Shown: in pieces, positions 47,001 to 59,200 of the stretch
Numbering within the stretch: the first letter of the stretch is position 1
How the letters are laid out: each line of letters starts with the position of its first letter
Assembly (NCBI GenBank): GCA_004380135.1
Contig: QXCR01000112.1
Location: 33,980-97,979 of the forward strand
DNA: 64,000 nucleotides
DNA from: Stemphylium vesicarium
Taxonomy: Eukaryota > Ascomycota > Dothideomycetes > Pleosporales > Pleosporaceae
Direction: 5' to 3'
The notes under the pieces: model-generated
The model's database searches: none
What the model saw: only the letters and a program-made list of their open reading frames with translations
Told to the model about the DNA's origin: nothing
Made by a program: the position numbers and the translations under genes

Positions 47001-47901
47001 CCCTGAGCTGTGCGGCTCTCTGCATCTGGAACACCGGCCTTAACCAGTGGAATACTGTTTCAAATGGTATCGAAGGCGAAGTCTCATCCCTCACTTGGAT
47101 CGGTGACAAAAAGCTTCTCATTGCCGGCAACATCACCTCAGGCACCAACCAGACCAAGATCCTCATGTACGATTTTGGGAAGAACGTATTTAATGTCATC
47201 CCCGGTGCTGCCGACCTTCCCGGCCCGGTTACCGCACTTACCATTGCGAATAGAGAAGGAGACCAATTTTGGGCCGCCGGTCAAACGAGCGATGAGACCG
47301 CCTACCTGCAGCGATTCGATGGTAGCAAGTGGATACCTGCTGACGAGTCCATGTTCGGCGACGCGACCGACATCCGCGGCATTCAAGTGCTTACCTTGTC
47401 GGAGGACCATGACGACTCCCAAATCATTGACCAGAACCAGGACCTCCTCCTTATGGGTCAGATCAACATCACTACGTTTGGCACTGCGTCTGCTGTGCTT
47501 TTCAACGGCACCACGCTCACTCCCTTCCTGCTTGCCACCAAGGGCCAGGACGGTCAAACCGAGCCTGGCAGTCTGTCCTCTATATTTGTGGAGAATCCCA
47601 ACTCGTTCTTCATGCAGTCAGGTACGACATAATCTCAAGCACGACTAAGACCAAGTTTACTAATGTATTCACAGACAAGCACCTAGCACTCTGGGCCATT
47701 GTCCTCATCGGCCTCGCCATCGCTCTCGTCCTCACCTTCTTGCTCGTGGTCATCGGCATTATCATAGAATGGTTTCGCAAAAAGCAACAAGGCTACTCCC
47801 CGGCCCCGACATCATACCCCGATCGGCTTGGAAACGTAGGACGTCTACCGCCAGAGCAATTGTTCGGCACGCTGTCGGGACCACGGGCACCGGCGATATA
47901 G
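44098..47901 (+). CDS. RAX2: Rax2, cortical polarity/bud-site protein
   Basis: Three exons: 44098..45241, 45294..47621 and 47675..47901, giving 1232 residues (yeast Rax2 is 1220). Introns are 52 and 53 nt, both phase 1. The ATG at 44098 opens a signal peptide (LALSLLVASQTTTAF). The extracellular part has repeated beta-propeller-like Kelch-type units (VYVGGSLQGANSSN, LIFGGEFNGLGGGN, LFVGGSFNTSD, LYVGGNFTNT) and many N-glycosylation sequons. The last exon carries the single transmembrane helix (ALWAIVLIGLAIALVLTFLL) and a short cytosolic tail ending RLPPEQLFGTLSGPRAPAI. In yeast Rax2 marks previous division sites with Rax1; in hyphae it is linked to tip polarity. Confidence 0.94.
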
Positions 47902-49265
47902 ATGGTACAGGACAGCGTAACACGCATACTTGACCTACAAACGATGGTGGTACAGCATATGGAGCTGGCAATGGTGGCGCTCGTCTTAATGGGGGTGGTA
48001 ACAGTCCGCACATCGCCAGCAACACTGCCGGCGTGTTGGATACTGCGAACCTCTCTACTTAGCGTCGACGATGGGCGCTCAAGGTACTGAGAGTGCTAGA
48101 TTTCCCCACCTCTTACTTGTTTTGCCTTTCTATCAAGCGAAGCGCGTCATGTCATTGAACACCATTGGTCTTTGCCCCGCAAGTCTTCAGTCGAATTTCC
48201 AGATCAGACGAATCGTAATCGCGTTCTGATCACCGGCATATCGATTCCTCACATTCTAGCGATCATTGGCACGACTACACGGGCACGCAGTGCAACCTAG
48301 CGATGGGATCCAGGTTCTTTTTCTTCTTGTCAGGGTCGTGTTTGAGCGCTCACCCCCATCCATCGAGCTTCTTTTCTTAGTAGTGTGTTTGATACCACGA
48401 GGCTAGTGCATCGCACGGCCCACGAAAGATCTCTTTTCTTTTCTTTTCACATCTCTCATCTCCACTTGTTTTGCGTTGTGCGTTTCTCAGAGAGGTCATC
48501 GTTTTCCTTGTGTATATGTGTACGTCAGTCTGACCGTGTGCTCGCATGGATGGTGTCAGGGCTTTCCTTCGAGTCGGGGTAATGTGCGTGTGCTCTCCGC
48601 GAGTGCAAGATGTAATGAGGCTCTGGCGAGGAAGCAGAAGTAGAAGAAGACATGCCAGCACCAAGTAGGTAGTAAGGTGCTGGATAGGGAGGAAATGGTG
48701 TACATCTTTGTAAAGACAAAAAAAGTTTTGGGGATCAGGAGAAAGGAGGTGATTAGTGAACACCGTCCCACTGCCGTTTATCTACACTACAGCCTCGGTG
48801 CCGAAGAGGCCGGAAGTCATAATGAAACCTAGTTTTCTCTTTAACTCCAATTAACTCCTTTATTTCCTTGTCAGCAGTATGCAGATGTTGGGGCTGGTTT
48901 GGCATCTGCCTGCGCCAGTTGAATGCGTAATAGTGGGTTATCGTGGTCTCACTCAACTTGGGCAACTGCCAAGACCAATGCTCACCATCAATCGGGCGAA
49001 GTCTGACTTTCATCACCACGAGCATTCCTGTTCGGCTTCTTCTGTAAGTCGTGAGCTATGGCATGATTACATGTAGACATAGAGTTGGTGTTCTAGTCAA
49101 GATGCATTGAGCCTCGGTACAGCCTGGCATGGAAGCGATATAAATGTGCCATCACGGCGTATGTTAAAACTTCATCGAGCTCAGCATCTCATCAATACCA
49201 TCACCACTACAATACTTACATAAACCCATCTCTTCTCACCCAGAAAATTCACAGCTGCAGTCAAG
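47902..49265. other. Intergenic, RAX2 3' flank and hydrolase promoter
   Basis: 1.36 kb with no supported gene apart from the TATA box of the next gene. A stop-interrupted Gly/Asn-rich frame just after RAX2 (47950-48061) is not called. Confidence 0.4.
49138..49143 (+). promoter_or_regulatory. TATA box of the alpha/beta hydrolase gene
   Basis: TATAAA lies about 125 bp upstream of the ATG, followed by a CA/TC-rich leader typical of an expressed ascomycete gene. Confidence 0.55.
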
Positions 49266-50000
49266 ATGTCCAACCCAACCATCCTCATCGTCCTTGGCTC
49301 CTTTGCTCCACCCACCCTCTATGCAACCGTCGTCCGCCTCCTCAAAGAACGCGGCTACTCCGCCGTAGCCATCCAGCTACCCAGCACGACCAAGCGTGCG
49401 CCTCTGGAACCAGCCAGCATGCTCGAAGACGCAGCAACCATCAAACGCGCAGCCGAAATCCTCATCTCGCTCGGTCGCTCGGTCATCGTCATGGCGCATT
49501 CCTATGGCGGCGTGCCGACGACGCAGGGCCTAGTCGGCGTCCCCGTGAAGCAAACCATCTATCTGGCCGCCACGGTGCCGAAACTGGGGCAGTCGCAGGC
49601 GGACACGATGGGGGAGTTGGGCGTCAGGGATCTGGGTGCTGTGGGTGGGTATATGCATTTGCCTGCGTTGGAGATGGCGGGAGCCATGGGGCATGGTATG
49701 GCCTGGGAGGATGCATACCCGCTGGTCAATCAGATGCCGCATCATTCCGAGAGGAGCTTCCTGGAAGGTGTGACGCAGTTAGCGTATGAGTTGGAAGGGG
49801 GAAAGGGCGTCAAGGTGTCGTATGTGCTTACTGAGCGCGATCTTATCATCGCTCCGCAGGTGCAAAGAGGGTTTGTCAAGGTGTTGGAGGAGGCGAGGGG
49901 CGGGGATATTGATGTTGTGGCGATGGATACGGGACATGCGCCTAGTTCTAGCTGTCCAGAGAAGTTGGTTGAAGTACTCATTGAATGGGTGGAGAAGTGA
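49266..50000 (+). CDS. Alpha/beta-hydrolase fold protein
   Basis: Single exon, 244 residues. The oxyanion-side strand is TILIVLGSFAPP. The nucleophile elbow AHSYGG contains Ser79; Asp192 follows the strand VSYVLTERD, and His224 lies in DTGHAPSSS, completing the catalytic triad in the right order. There is no signal peptide. It belongs to the small fungal AB-hydrolase group (AB_hydrolase_6-like, including esterases and some retro-aldol or lactone hydrolases). The substrate is unknown. It stands alone between RAX2 and the interrupted gene at 50255-51562. Confidence 0.9.
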   Translation: MSNPTILIVLGSFAPPTLYATVVRLLKERGYSAVAIQLPSTTKRAPLEPASMLEDAATIKRAAEILISLGRSVIVMAHSYGGVPTTQGLVGVPVKQTIYLAATVPKLGQSQADTMGELGVRDLGAVGGYMHLPALEMAGAMGHGMAWEDAYPLVNQMPHHSERSFLEGVTQLAYELEGGKGVKVSYVLTERDLIIAPQVQRGFVKVLEEARGGDIDVVAMDTGHAPSSSCPEKLVEVLIEWVEK

Positions 50001-50254
50001 TAGAGGTTTGGCCCGAATTATGTCAAGCAGTCAGCGTGTGAGGGCACAAAGCTCTTTAAAAGTAACTCGAGCTGTCGCGTGGTCTCTTTGCGTAGCCATC
50101 AGAAATCATCATCGCTGTCATCTTTGAATGCATCCTCGGCCAAGGTAGCTACCGCGTTTGTCGCATCCAGAAAAGCCGTCATCTGCTGGATCACATGCTT
50201 CTGGTCTTTCCATCTGGCTATACTCTGACGTTCACGGTCTATGACCTCTTGGGA

Positions 50255-51562
50255 CTAAGTCATCAGATTGGGATCCAGGTCTTCATCCAATTGAAGGCGC
50301 TCCAGGCTCAAACTTGATAGGTTTAGTAAACACTCCTGCCATTTCTTGAATAGTTGGTCGACGTTTTCCGTCTCTTTACGCATGGCGGCTCTCCCAACCA
50401 CTATCGTGTCCAAGGCGGCTCGTTCCCGGGCAGTCATTGAAGTCTCTCGTCGAAGGAGCATGAGAGTCTGAACGACATTGGTCTCGGCACGTTCCACGTT
50501 GTCGTAGTTCCGGTTGACGCTGGCAAACGTATGTTTACCCCAGAGGGGAACCATATTTTCCATCTTCCACAAGTGTCTGCTATCGTTGCGGTCTTCCGGG
50601 TCTAATTTTGAACGGAAGCGCTCGCGTCTCATGTCTCGAAGACTATTTTCCAGGTGATTATAAGTGTATTCGTGTTCGATCGTACCCTCCAGCAAGAATT
50701 TGAGTGCCTTCTCTTCGCGGAATGCGTTCATCAGCATCACTTTCCAATCGGTCACTCGGACAGATACACCACGATCTAGTAGATCCCCATCGTTTTCGTC
50801 GCAATCATTTTCCACCAATTCAATGTCGACCACATCCTCGTCCTCGACACCAAAGTCTAGGACGGCAGATCCCACCTTCACACACCAACGCAGCTGTCCG
50901 TACACTGAAGACGTCGTCCCTAAGTCAAGGCACTGTCTGGTGTGGTCCCACCGTGCATCTCCAGGCCTGAATTCGCCGCCAATACGTTCAAAAGCATCAA
51001 ACTAGGTGTCGATTATCCGAAAGTGCGCCGCTTGTGGGCTCCATGCGAGCTCGTCTTTTGCCTTGATGTCCAGGCAATCGAAAGTCGCTCTAACAAATGC
51101 GAAGCCCCAGTAGTCTTTGGCTTTCAGATGCTCCAAGATTTGATCGTTTTTCGGACCGAGATAACCAATGAGCTCCACGGGTTGTACGTGATGAATGAGT
51201 ATATGTGTGTCAATAGTCTTCCTGATCTTCTTGCACAAGATGCGACGACCTAGGATATCAGCCACGCTCGTATTTTCCAGGACGATACCTGAAAGTTCGA
51301 ATGAAAGATATCCTGGGGAGGATTCCGGTTGGTTGTCCGTGGATGCATTGGGCATCTTGACGTCGTCTTCTTCATCTTCATCCAGGACGACGCGTCGGAG
51401 TCTCTTGCACGACCCAGGTGGAACCTCAGCTGACTCGGAATCAGAATCATCTAGGACCAGGGGCCGCTTTCATGGTGAGATAGTAGGAGCTCGAATGGTT
51501 TCCTCTTCTTCTTCGCTATCCGAGTTCTCTCGGACAGTTGGCCGCTTGCGTAGACTGAACAT
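50255..51562 (-). pseudogene. Uncharacterised gene with two internal stop codons
   Basis: From the ATG at 51562 one frame runs 436 codons to a terminal TAG at 50255-50257. Only two stops interrupt it: TGA at 51472-51470 and TAG at 51004-51002. Protein-like sequence continues unbroken across both: RAPTISP-stop-KRPLVLDDSDSE and HFRIIDT-stop-FDAFERIGGEF. Both stops are one C-to-T change from sense codons (CGA, CAG). The N-terminus has two similar patches (RKRPTVRENSDSEEEE and KRPLVLDDSDSESAE) that resemble SUMO-interacting or acidic patches. The C-terminal half is charged and helical. I recognise no family. An atypical intron could remove the second stop (a GTTAGA donor at the right phase exists), but the donor is poor. 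Confidence 0.65.
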
Positions 51563-53041
51563 GTTGCTGATGTTGTACCAGGCCACCGTGTAATAGATAC
51601 ACGTACTTAATTTTCTATGACAAGTCTACAAGTAGATATTAGAAGCTTGTGCACGGCTGATCGTGGATATGCGGTCAGCGAAAGCTTGTTGGGAAGAAGA
51701 TGAGGAGACAAAGGGCACGGGGGCCGGAAGCAGTTGGGGATATGGCAGTATGCACTTACGCAGGCATATTTTCGATAGCGGCAAGGTCAGTGTGTAATGT
51801 TTTGATTTACCGAGAGAGTGGGGGAGTGAGAAGGTGAGAAGGTGCGGCCGGCGAAGAGCAATACAAACAGTAGTCGCGCAAGCGCACTAGCCGAAAACAA
51901 GCTAGGTGAAAGCGATGACGCGACGTTGAGGGTGACCTGGGACAAGAGAGAAGGGAGAAAAGCCCAGAGAGCGTTCGACAAGTAAGAAGTGAGATAATGT
52001 GAGTGGAAATGGATGCCAAGGAGGCAACCTGATCTTACCTAGCCATGGTACTGAGCACGTATCCACCTCGGTCTGTCATTGATTTGACACGTGTTCTTCG
52101 AGCATCTATACGGGACACTCAGATTAGCCATAGTACCTCTTCTCTTTCATTATCGAGTTCGTAAGGCAGTATGAGAGAAAAATGGTAGCAAGAAACGGTT
52201 GAGATGTTGTGAGAGACATTGAATAAAAGACCGGGGAAAAGAATGTTTCTGGGACAATTTGGAGAACATATAACGGTCATGGAAAACAAGCAGGGGCGAA
52301 CAAATACGCATACAATTCTTGCGATGATAGTCCCGCTATGTCAAAGTTCAATTTGACAATACCAGTGACATAGATATAAGAACGTAAGATACTATGTTCT
52401 CTGGACATTAGGGGGAGATGAACTGCACATTGCTGACTCTGAGTTGGCGAAGTTCTCAAGTAATGGCAGGGAGTCTGCACGGAGAGGATGGCGCGAGAGT
52501 TTTGGCAGCGGCGATGAGAGGCGCATGAAGGTACAGACACCGTGACGTTGGGAGAACTAGCTGGCTAGCTTGTCAAGCTTCCATCCGGTCCCCCTTTTCG
52601 GTCCGGGGCAAAACCGCAGCCTCCATCACACGAGTAGGAACCTACTCACCATCGCCAATTCAGAGCCTCATCATCGCAAACGGATAGCCCTCCTTCCTCA
52701 ATGCTGCCCAGTGCGTTGATCGTGTATAGTAGCGCCGTGTTCTAATCTGTGATCGACTAGGATTACTTCCACCGACTACAAGAGACATGGACGAACTGTA
52801 GGCCCTTTACATCTTCGTATAGCAAAACCGCAGGTCAGCGCAAACACGAAGCGAGGGGACACGTTTAAATGGCAGAGCAAGTGAGGAACACCCGCTGTAG
52901 TTGTCACAGTCGTACATCATGAAGCTGTTTGACTCTTCATGCAGTAATTGAAAGAGTTCCATTGCGTCCCGACATTAGAAAAGTTTGTCCTGAACCCATG
53001 TCATGGGAGCAGATGACTTCATGTAGTACTTGCTTGCCAAA
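51563..53041. other. Intergenic
   Basis: About 1.5 kb without supported genes, between the interrupted gene and the oxidoreductase 3' end. Confidence 0.4.
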
Positions 53042-54603
53042 TTATACAGTCTGAAAAGCAAAGTCCAGAGATTCTTGACCGTTCAAATTGTCCAACAGCC
53101 GCTCCAGAACAGTATCGGTAAAGGCCCACACAGTCGAGCTATACGGCGCAGCCCACGCGTATCCAGTATACCACATGTTCTGGTAGCCCTGTAGAGCATA
53201 CAAGTCTTGCACGAAACCAGCCCGCATTCTATCAGCTGACTCTGGCCACCAAGGTCGTGTATGCTCGGAGATTGCCTTGAACTCTGCCTCGCATTCCCCT
53301 TCAACGGTCCCAGCATTTTGGATGTCCTGAACACTCTGCACAGATGGCTGTTTGAAATCATCCACGGAGATGCTGTGGTTGGCACCCAACACGACGCGGA
53401 AAAGACCAAGGCCCGAAGGCCCAGTAGAGTCCAGACGGAGACTATATGGCCAATCCTTGAGAGCGAGCGGATCGTTCATGGCTGTCTTAGGCAGGTATGT
53501 GATGGATGAGTTTTCAGGTAAACAAGGCGCTTCCATGACGCCGACAAAGTCTCCACCTTCCACCCAACCTGAGAAGACGGTCAGTGCTTTGTCGTCAAGA
53601 TGGAATGGTGCAAGATTTCTGAGATTCGGTCCAGCAGTAAAAAGCACGCGACGAGCCTTGATGGTGTACTCAGTGTCTCCTTGTTTTACCGAAAGCTCTA
53701 TACTATCAGCTGTTTGCTTCGTGTTTTGGACGGTACTTGATAACAGTACGTCGGGTTGGAGAAGGTCTAGCGCGCGCTCGTAGAGGACACTGTTGTCCCC
53801 GACTGGCCGGAAGAGATTCCCACTCAAGATATCTGTATCGAGGAGTTAGTCGCGCCGAAAAAGAAGGAATGAGAGATAATGCCCAAAGAGTCAGAAGTAT
53901 ACCATAATGCATTCGATCTTGACTCACCTTTCGTAAGCGATGCCCCAAAAGCTCGAAGAACAGTGAGGGTTAAGATTTCGCGAACTCCGCCATATCCCAC
54001 TCCCGATATAAGCAGAATCCTTGGTACAGCTGCTTCAAGCCGGTTTCGCTTCGCGAACTCCTCGAACGGAGTGAGGAAGTCGATGGGTGTCTCTGAAGGC
54101 TTGGGAAAGTTCCAGTACCCCGGCTCCAAGTAGTCTTTGTATTTCGATGTGATCGCGAGCCATCGCTGAAATGCTCCATTGGTAGCGTTGACACTTGGAG
54201 GACCGTAATCTTCTAGTACTTCACCAGTCTCAACATCGACATTGAGTGGTGTCAACCTTCGTTGCATTGGAATTTCAGTAGCTATCCCGAAGCGGGCAAA
54301 AAAGTCGGTGGCTGCATTGTTTGGATTGTACGATTGAACCCCAAAATCGATGCTAGCATTGCTTCCAGGGATTTCGTAAGTGCTAACATGACCGCCAAGA
54401 TTCGATCTAGGTTCGATGACCACTACGGTCTTGTTGAAGTCTTCGCGAAGCCGGACAGCTGCGTAGGTACCCGACGCACCGCCGCCGACAATTGCAACGT
54501 CTCTGATGATTTCAGTCAGTCCTGAGTTATGTTGCTGCTTGGTGGCAGCGAGGACAGTGCATAGACTAAACGATAGAGCGAAGATGCTGTTCACACGGAA
54601 CAT
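53042..54603 (-). CDS. Secreted FAD-dependent amine-oxidase-like oxidoreductase
   Basis: Two exons, 54603..53928 and 53832..53042, across a 95-nt phase-1 intron (GTGAGT...ATACAG), giving 488 residues. A signal peptide (SIFALSFSLCTVLAA) precedes the dinucleotide-binding motif DVAIVGGGASGTYAAVRL (GxGxxG at 40-45), an ExR-type end of strand 2 (VVVIEPRSNLGGH) and the following substrate-domain start. The C-terminal NMWYTGYAWAAPYSSTVWAF occupies the family's second FAD-contact region. It resembles the flavin-dependent oxidoreductase group that includes beta-cyclopiazonate dehydrogenase; the substrate here is unknown. It has no biosynthetic neighbours. Confidence 0.88.
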
Positions 54604-56271
54604 TGTGGAATGAAGTGGGTGAAGAAGTTAATGAGGGTCCAAGGGGCTTCAAATAGAAAACTCATGTTGTATTCGGCAGGTGTCTTTCAGCTTTACTATC
54701 GCTCGCGGTGATTTACTGGGGTTCAGAGGGTAGGTCGAGCAACGGAAAGGAGCTGGTCCAATGATGTTGGTGCAGGAAGCTTGGCACCGCGGAGCAATTA
54801 TGAATGTGTTGTCGGGATGCACGAAGGATTAGGAAGCAGGTGGAGATGCGTGAGAACGCGATGCTGTTCAAGCCTAGATTGTGATGGTGACCCGGAGCAC
54901 TTTGCTGCACCCTTGCCATGTCCAATGAAGCCACATTGAGTGCTTTATTGCACAAAGATGGTTGGTCAATTCTGATGACAGGAAATGTCGCCTGCCCTTG
55001 TGGCACGACGAAACGAGTAGGCTGACTTATCTCGGATACACAGCAAAAGAGATGGAAGCTGTAGAAAGCGGATTTGATCATGTCATGCATTCCGGATATT
55101 GCGGGCCGGTGAGAGAGTGGGCTCGGCTCCCAGGTGAAAGATGTGTTGAGCTGCAGGACAGAACCACGGGCAGGGCAGGGTATGTTAATCAGAGCCTCTC
55201 GAAGGGAATGTGCTTATTTTGAGGCCGGCATAGCTGGAAGTTGGTCGCATCAGAATGAGTTGTTAAAAAAGATAGACACGGCTACGTCCAGAAGAGAGGT
55301 GGTGAGGATGATCCATGGTGTCTTCCGCGCGGGAACGGGAGATGCAATTCTTGAGCACGCTAGAGGGGAGGTGGGGCTCACCATTGACGCCACCAGGACT
55401 TTGAGATACCACATATTATGCGAGGCAGGAGTTATTTGGTCAATTGGCATTAAAGCGGCATCTTTTCAGCGCCAGCTTCCTGGTCTATGTGCAGGTGGCT
55501 GCAGCCGTTGACAGCCCTCGTGACAGTAAAGCCGGTTGGATAGCATCGACAACTCGATCGGGCTGTACTTCCTATGCTAATACGATATCGACGATATTTG
55601 TTGACAGTCTTTTGAAGAAAACTGTCTTCTTCGTCTAGCTTGACATTGTTCATAGATCAAGTTCGTCTCGTGCTTCACAGCACTTGATTGTTGCTCCCTG
55701 TCCCTCTCTGCAAGTGCCAAGCCACACATGTCTATTGCCTGCCATCAGCGCAAACACGTGAGCACGTGGCATGCACATGCTGGCCTTTTATGAGTGAAGG
55801 TCTATTTTGTCGCAACTCCAAATAGCGTGACCAAGATAAATCACCAATTCTACAAAAGAGAGCCTGAAACGGTGCTACGATGTGGTTGGGGACGGGAATA
55901 GACGTGGGTGACAGGGATGTAGGTGCGGGACAGCTGCCGCGGGTGTCCGCCTATTCGTCACCAAGGCGCGACAGGCTCGCAGCTGTATCTGTCCAGTTCA
56001 CCCTACTCTTCGCGCAACCTAGCATCGCATCTTGAAACTGTTGTATACCCCTTCCCTCCTGCCGCTCTTTGCAATCCATCCATCCCTGGGCGTTGACTCT
56101 GCACGTCGCGCTCCGTCTCCAACTACGCCACGGCGGCGCATCGACTTGTTTCAGATCGCCAAGCGTCATTGGGGCCGCTGTTCGAGGCTGTGAATTGTCA
56201 AGCAGCCAGTTGTTCTTAAACTTCGCGCCTCTCCAGACCTCAACACACGCATTTCAGCTCCGCATCTATGC
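54604..56271. promoter_or_regulatory. Divergent promoter region, FAD oxidoreductase / VPS10
   Basis: 1.67 kb. Short open frames (for example 55134-55511) lack family features or ATG support. Confidence 0.4.
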
Positions 56272-59200
56272 ATGATGAAATCCCTTAAGGGCCTCCTGCT
56301 GCCCGCCTTGCTGGCACTAGCACCGTCGACCGCTATCGCGAAGGACGGCCCGCTGGTCCAGACGTCGCCTTTCGAGAATGAGCTCGTCAACCTCATGTAC
56401 TTTGACGATTCCGGAGTCGCCTTAGTACAAGAACTCGACACGGGCAAAATATTCCGCTCGCACGATGCCGGTAAGGGCTGGAAACAAATAGACGACATAC
56501 ATGGACTGGGGATATTAAAGAGTCCATTTGATAACAAGGTCGCCTTGGTCCTGAGCGACAAGAAGCACTGGATCACGTACGACCAGGGAGAGTCTTGGGA
56601 CAGCTTCGAGACGGAGCTCCCGCCTTCGCCACAGGCACCCGTAGGCTGGCACGCGCTTGATAGCAAAAAGATCTTGATCAACGAGATCGACAACTGCTTC
56701 ACTGCGCCATGTCTGGGAAGGACATTATACACCACTGATGGTTTCAAGACGGCCCCCAAGCCCTTGATCGAGGACCGCCGAATGTGCCAATGGGCCAAAG
56801 CCTCGGAGCGCTTTCTCCAAGGAATGGACAAGCATGACGACCGGATACTGTGCATCACAAGAGGCAAATATTCAGACAGGTCCAAGGACTTTAGGCTATT
56901 GGTCTCTGATGAGTAGGTGGCAATAGGCCAAAGATAGCAGCAAAAGCTAACAAGCGCAGCTACTTCAAGAATTCCGAAGAGCCCAACATGTCATCCGGAC
57001 GCACCGTGCAAGGCATGGCCAACATGGCCTCCGCAAAGGGCTACATTGTTGCCGCTGCCAAAGCCGACCACTCGAGCGAACTCGCCCTCTACGTAACCCA
57101 AGACACCGACTCCTGGCACCACGCCCAGTTCGGAGACCACAAGATTGAAGAAGACGCCTACACCATTCTTGAATCCACAAACTACAGCATACAAGTCGAC
57201 GTCATGACATCCAAATACGTGACCATGGGCAATCTCTACACCAGCAACTCCAACGGAACATACTTCACCAAGAACGTCGAACACACGAACCGCAACGATA
57301 ACGGCTACGTCGATTTCGAGAAGATCGCAAACATACAGGGCGTCGTCTTGGTGAACACAGTCGACAACTACAAGGAGTACGAGAAATCAGGTCAGGGCAA
57401 GAAGCTCAAGTCGCGCATCAGCTTCGATGACGGTCGAACTTTTGAAAAGCTGACCGTCAAGGGCAAAGACAAGGAGCTTCACCTGCACTCAGTGACCAAC
57501 CTGCACAACAGTGGGCGCGTCTTTTCGAGCCCAGCGCCTGGCATTGTCATGGGTGTTGGAAACACAGGCGACTACCTCGGCAAGTACAGTGACGGCGACC
57601 TCTACGTCTCCGACGATGCGGGCCTTACATGGGAATTGGCACTTGAAGAAGCGCACAAGTACGAGTTTGGCGATCAAGGCTCAGTCTTGGTAGCCGTCTT
57701 CGACGAGGGTGACACCGACGAGATTCGCTACTCGTTCAAACATGGGCGAAAAGATACTTGGGAATCCATCAAACTTGACGACAAGATTCGCGCACGCGAG
57801 CTGACGACACTTCCTGACTCGACAAGCTTGAAGTTCATGCTATACGCATCCAAGAAGAAAAAAGGCGGCGGCCGCGAGCACGTCATTATTCACATCGACT
57901 TTAGTGACATGCTGAAAAAGTGCAAAGACAGTGACTTTGACAACGAATGGTCAGTACGAAAAGATGCAGATGGCGATCCCAGCTGCGTCATGGGCCACAA
58001 GCAGCTCTTCCGCAGGCGCAAATGGGATGCTGAATGCTTCGTTGGCGAAATCTTCAAGGACCCGACTCCCAACTTCAAGCCTTGCGACTGCGACAAGTTC
58101 AGAGACTACGAGTGCGACTTCGGCTTTGCCCCTGTTGGAGAAGGCACAGACAAGAAGTGTGAGCCCGACGATTCTTACAAACTACCGGCAGGCGCCTGCG
58201 AAGGCGCCGCAAAGACCTACAAGGGTAGTTCTGGTTGGCGAAAGATTCCTGGCGACCAATGCAAAGGCGAGACGGATCGAGACAAGGAAGTGGAACGCGA
58301 GTGCGGCGACGCCGAGAAGCCGCCGCCCCAGAGTGACGAGATCACAAGTGAGATGACCACATTCAAGGGCAGCAACTTCCTAGAGCAATACTACCTTGAA
58401 CGGCCTACCCAAGGCGATGACAGCAGCAACGACAGAGATTCGGATGAGACAGTTGTCATGCTGACCGACGAGCGCACGGCCTACATCACTCACGATCACG
58501 GAAAGCAATGGAAAAAGGCCGTCGATGATGAGATTGTTAGAATCTATCCTCACCAGTACGAGAACAACTACGTCTACTTCTTAACTGCAGGTAAGAAGTT
58601 CTATTACTCCGAGGATCGCGGACGTCACGATAGCATCCACTCTTTCAAGGCGCCCGTTGTGCCCAACAAAGAGCAGTTACAGATCATGCAATTCCACCCC
58701 AAGCAAAAGGGCTGGATCATCTGGATGGGTGGCAAGAACTGCGATTCTCCCGGTGACAAAGACTGCCACACGGTCGCTTACGTCTCGCGGAAACGCGGCG
58801 AGGACGATAGCTGGGAGTCGCTCGTGCCGTATGTTAAGAAGTGCGCATTCGTATGGCGTGAATCTGGGCGGAATGTCAAAGAGGAGCAAGTCTTTTGCGA
58901 GCAACATGCGAATGAGGAAATGAACGCTCCCCTAGAGCTCATTTCCAGTGAGACCTGGTTCGAGAAGAAGGAGGTCAAGTTCAAGTCCGTGGTCGAATTT
59001 GCAACCATGTCAGAGTTCATTGTTGTTGCGACCAAAGCAGACGATGGAGCTCTCCATCTCGATGCCAGTCTGGACGCCAACACATTCGCGGAAGCCAAGT
59101 TCCCTCCAAAATTCTTCGACGTCCACCAGACTGCGTATACAGTGCTGGACAGTTCGACTCATGCAGTCTTCCTACACGTCACTGTCAACCCCGCACGAGA

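Noticed and set aside
47902..48061. Gly/Asn-rich reading after the RAX2 stop, suggesting a longer C-terminus
   Set aside because: It needs a frameshift and contains a TGA. The RAX2 ending before it already matches the family's usual tail.
55134..55511. 125-codon open frame between the oxidoreductase and VPS10
   Set aside because: No family features are present, and promoter or TATA support is absent.
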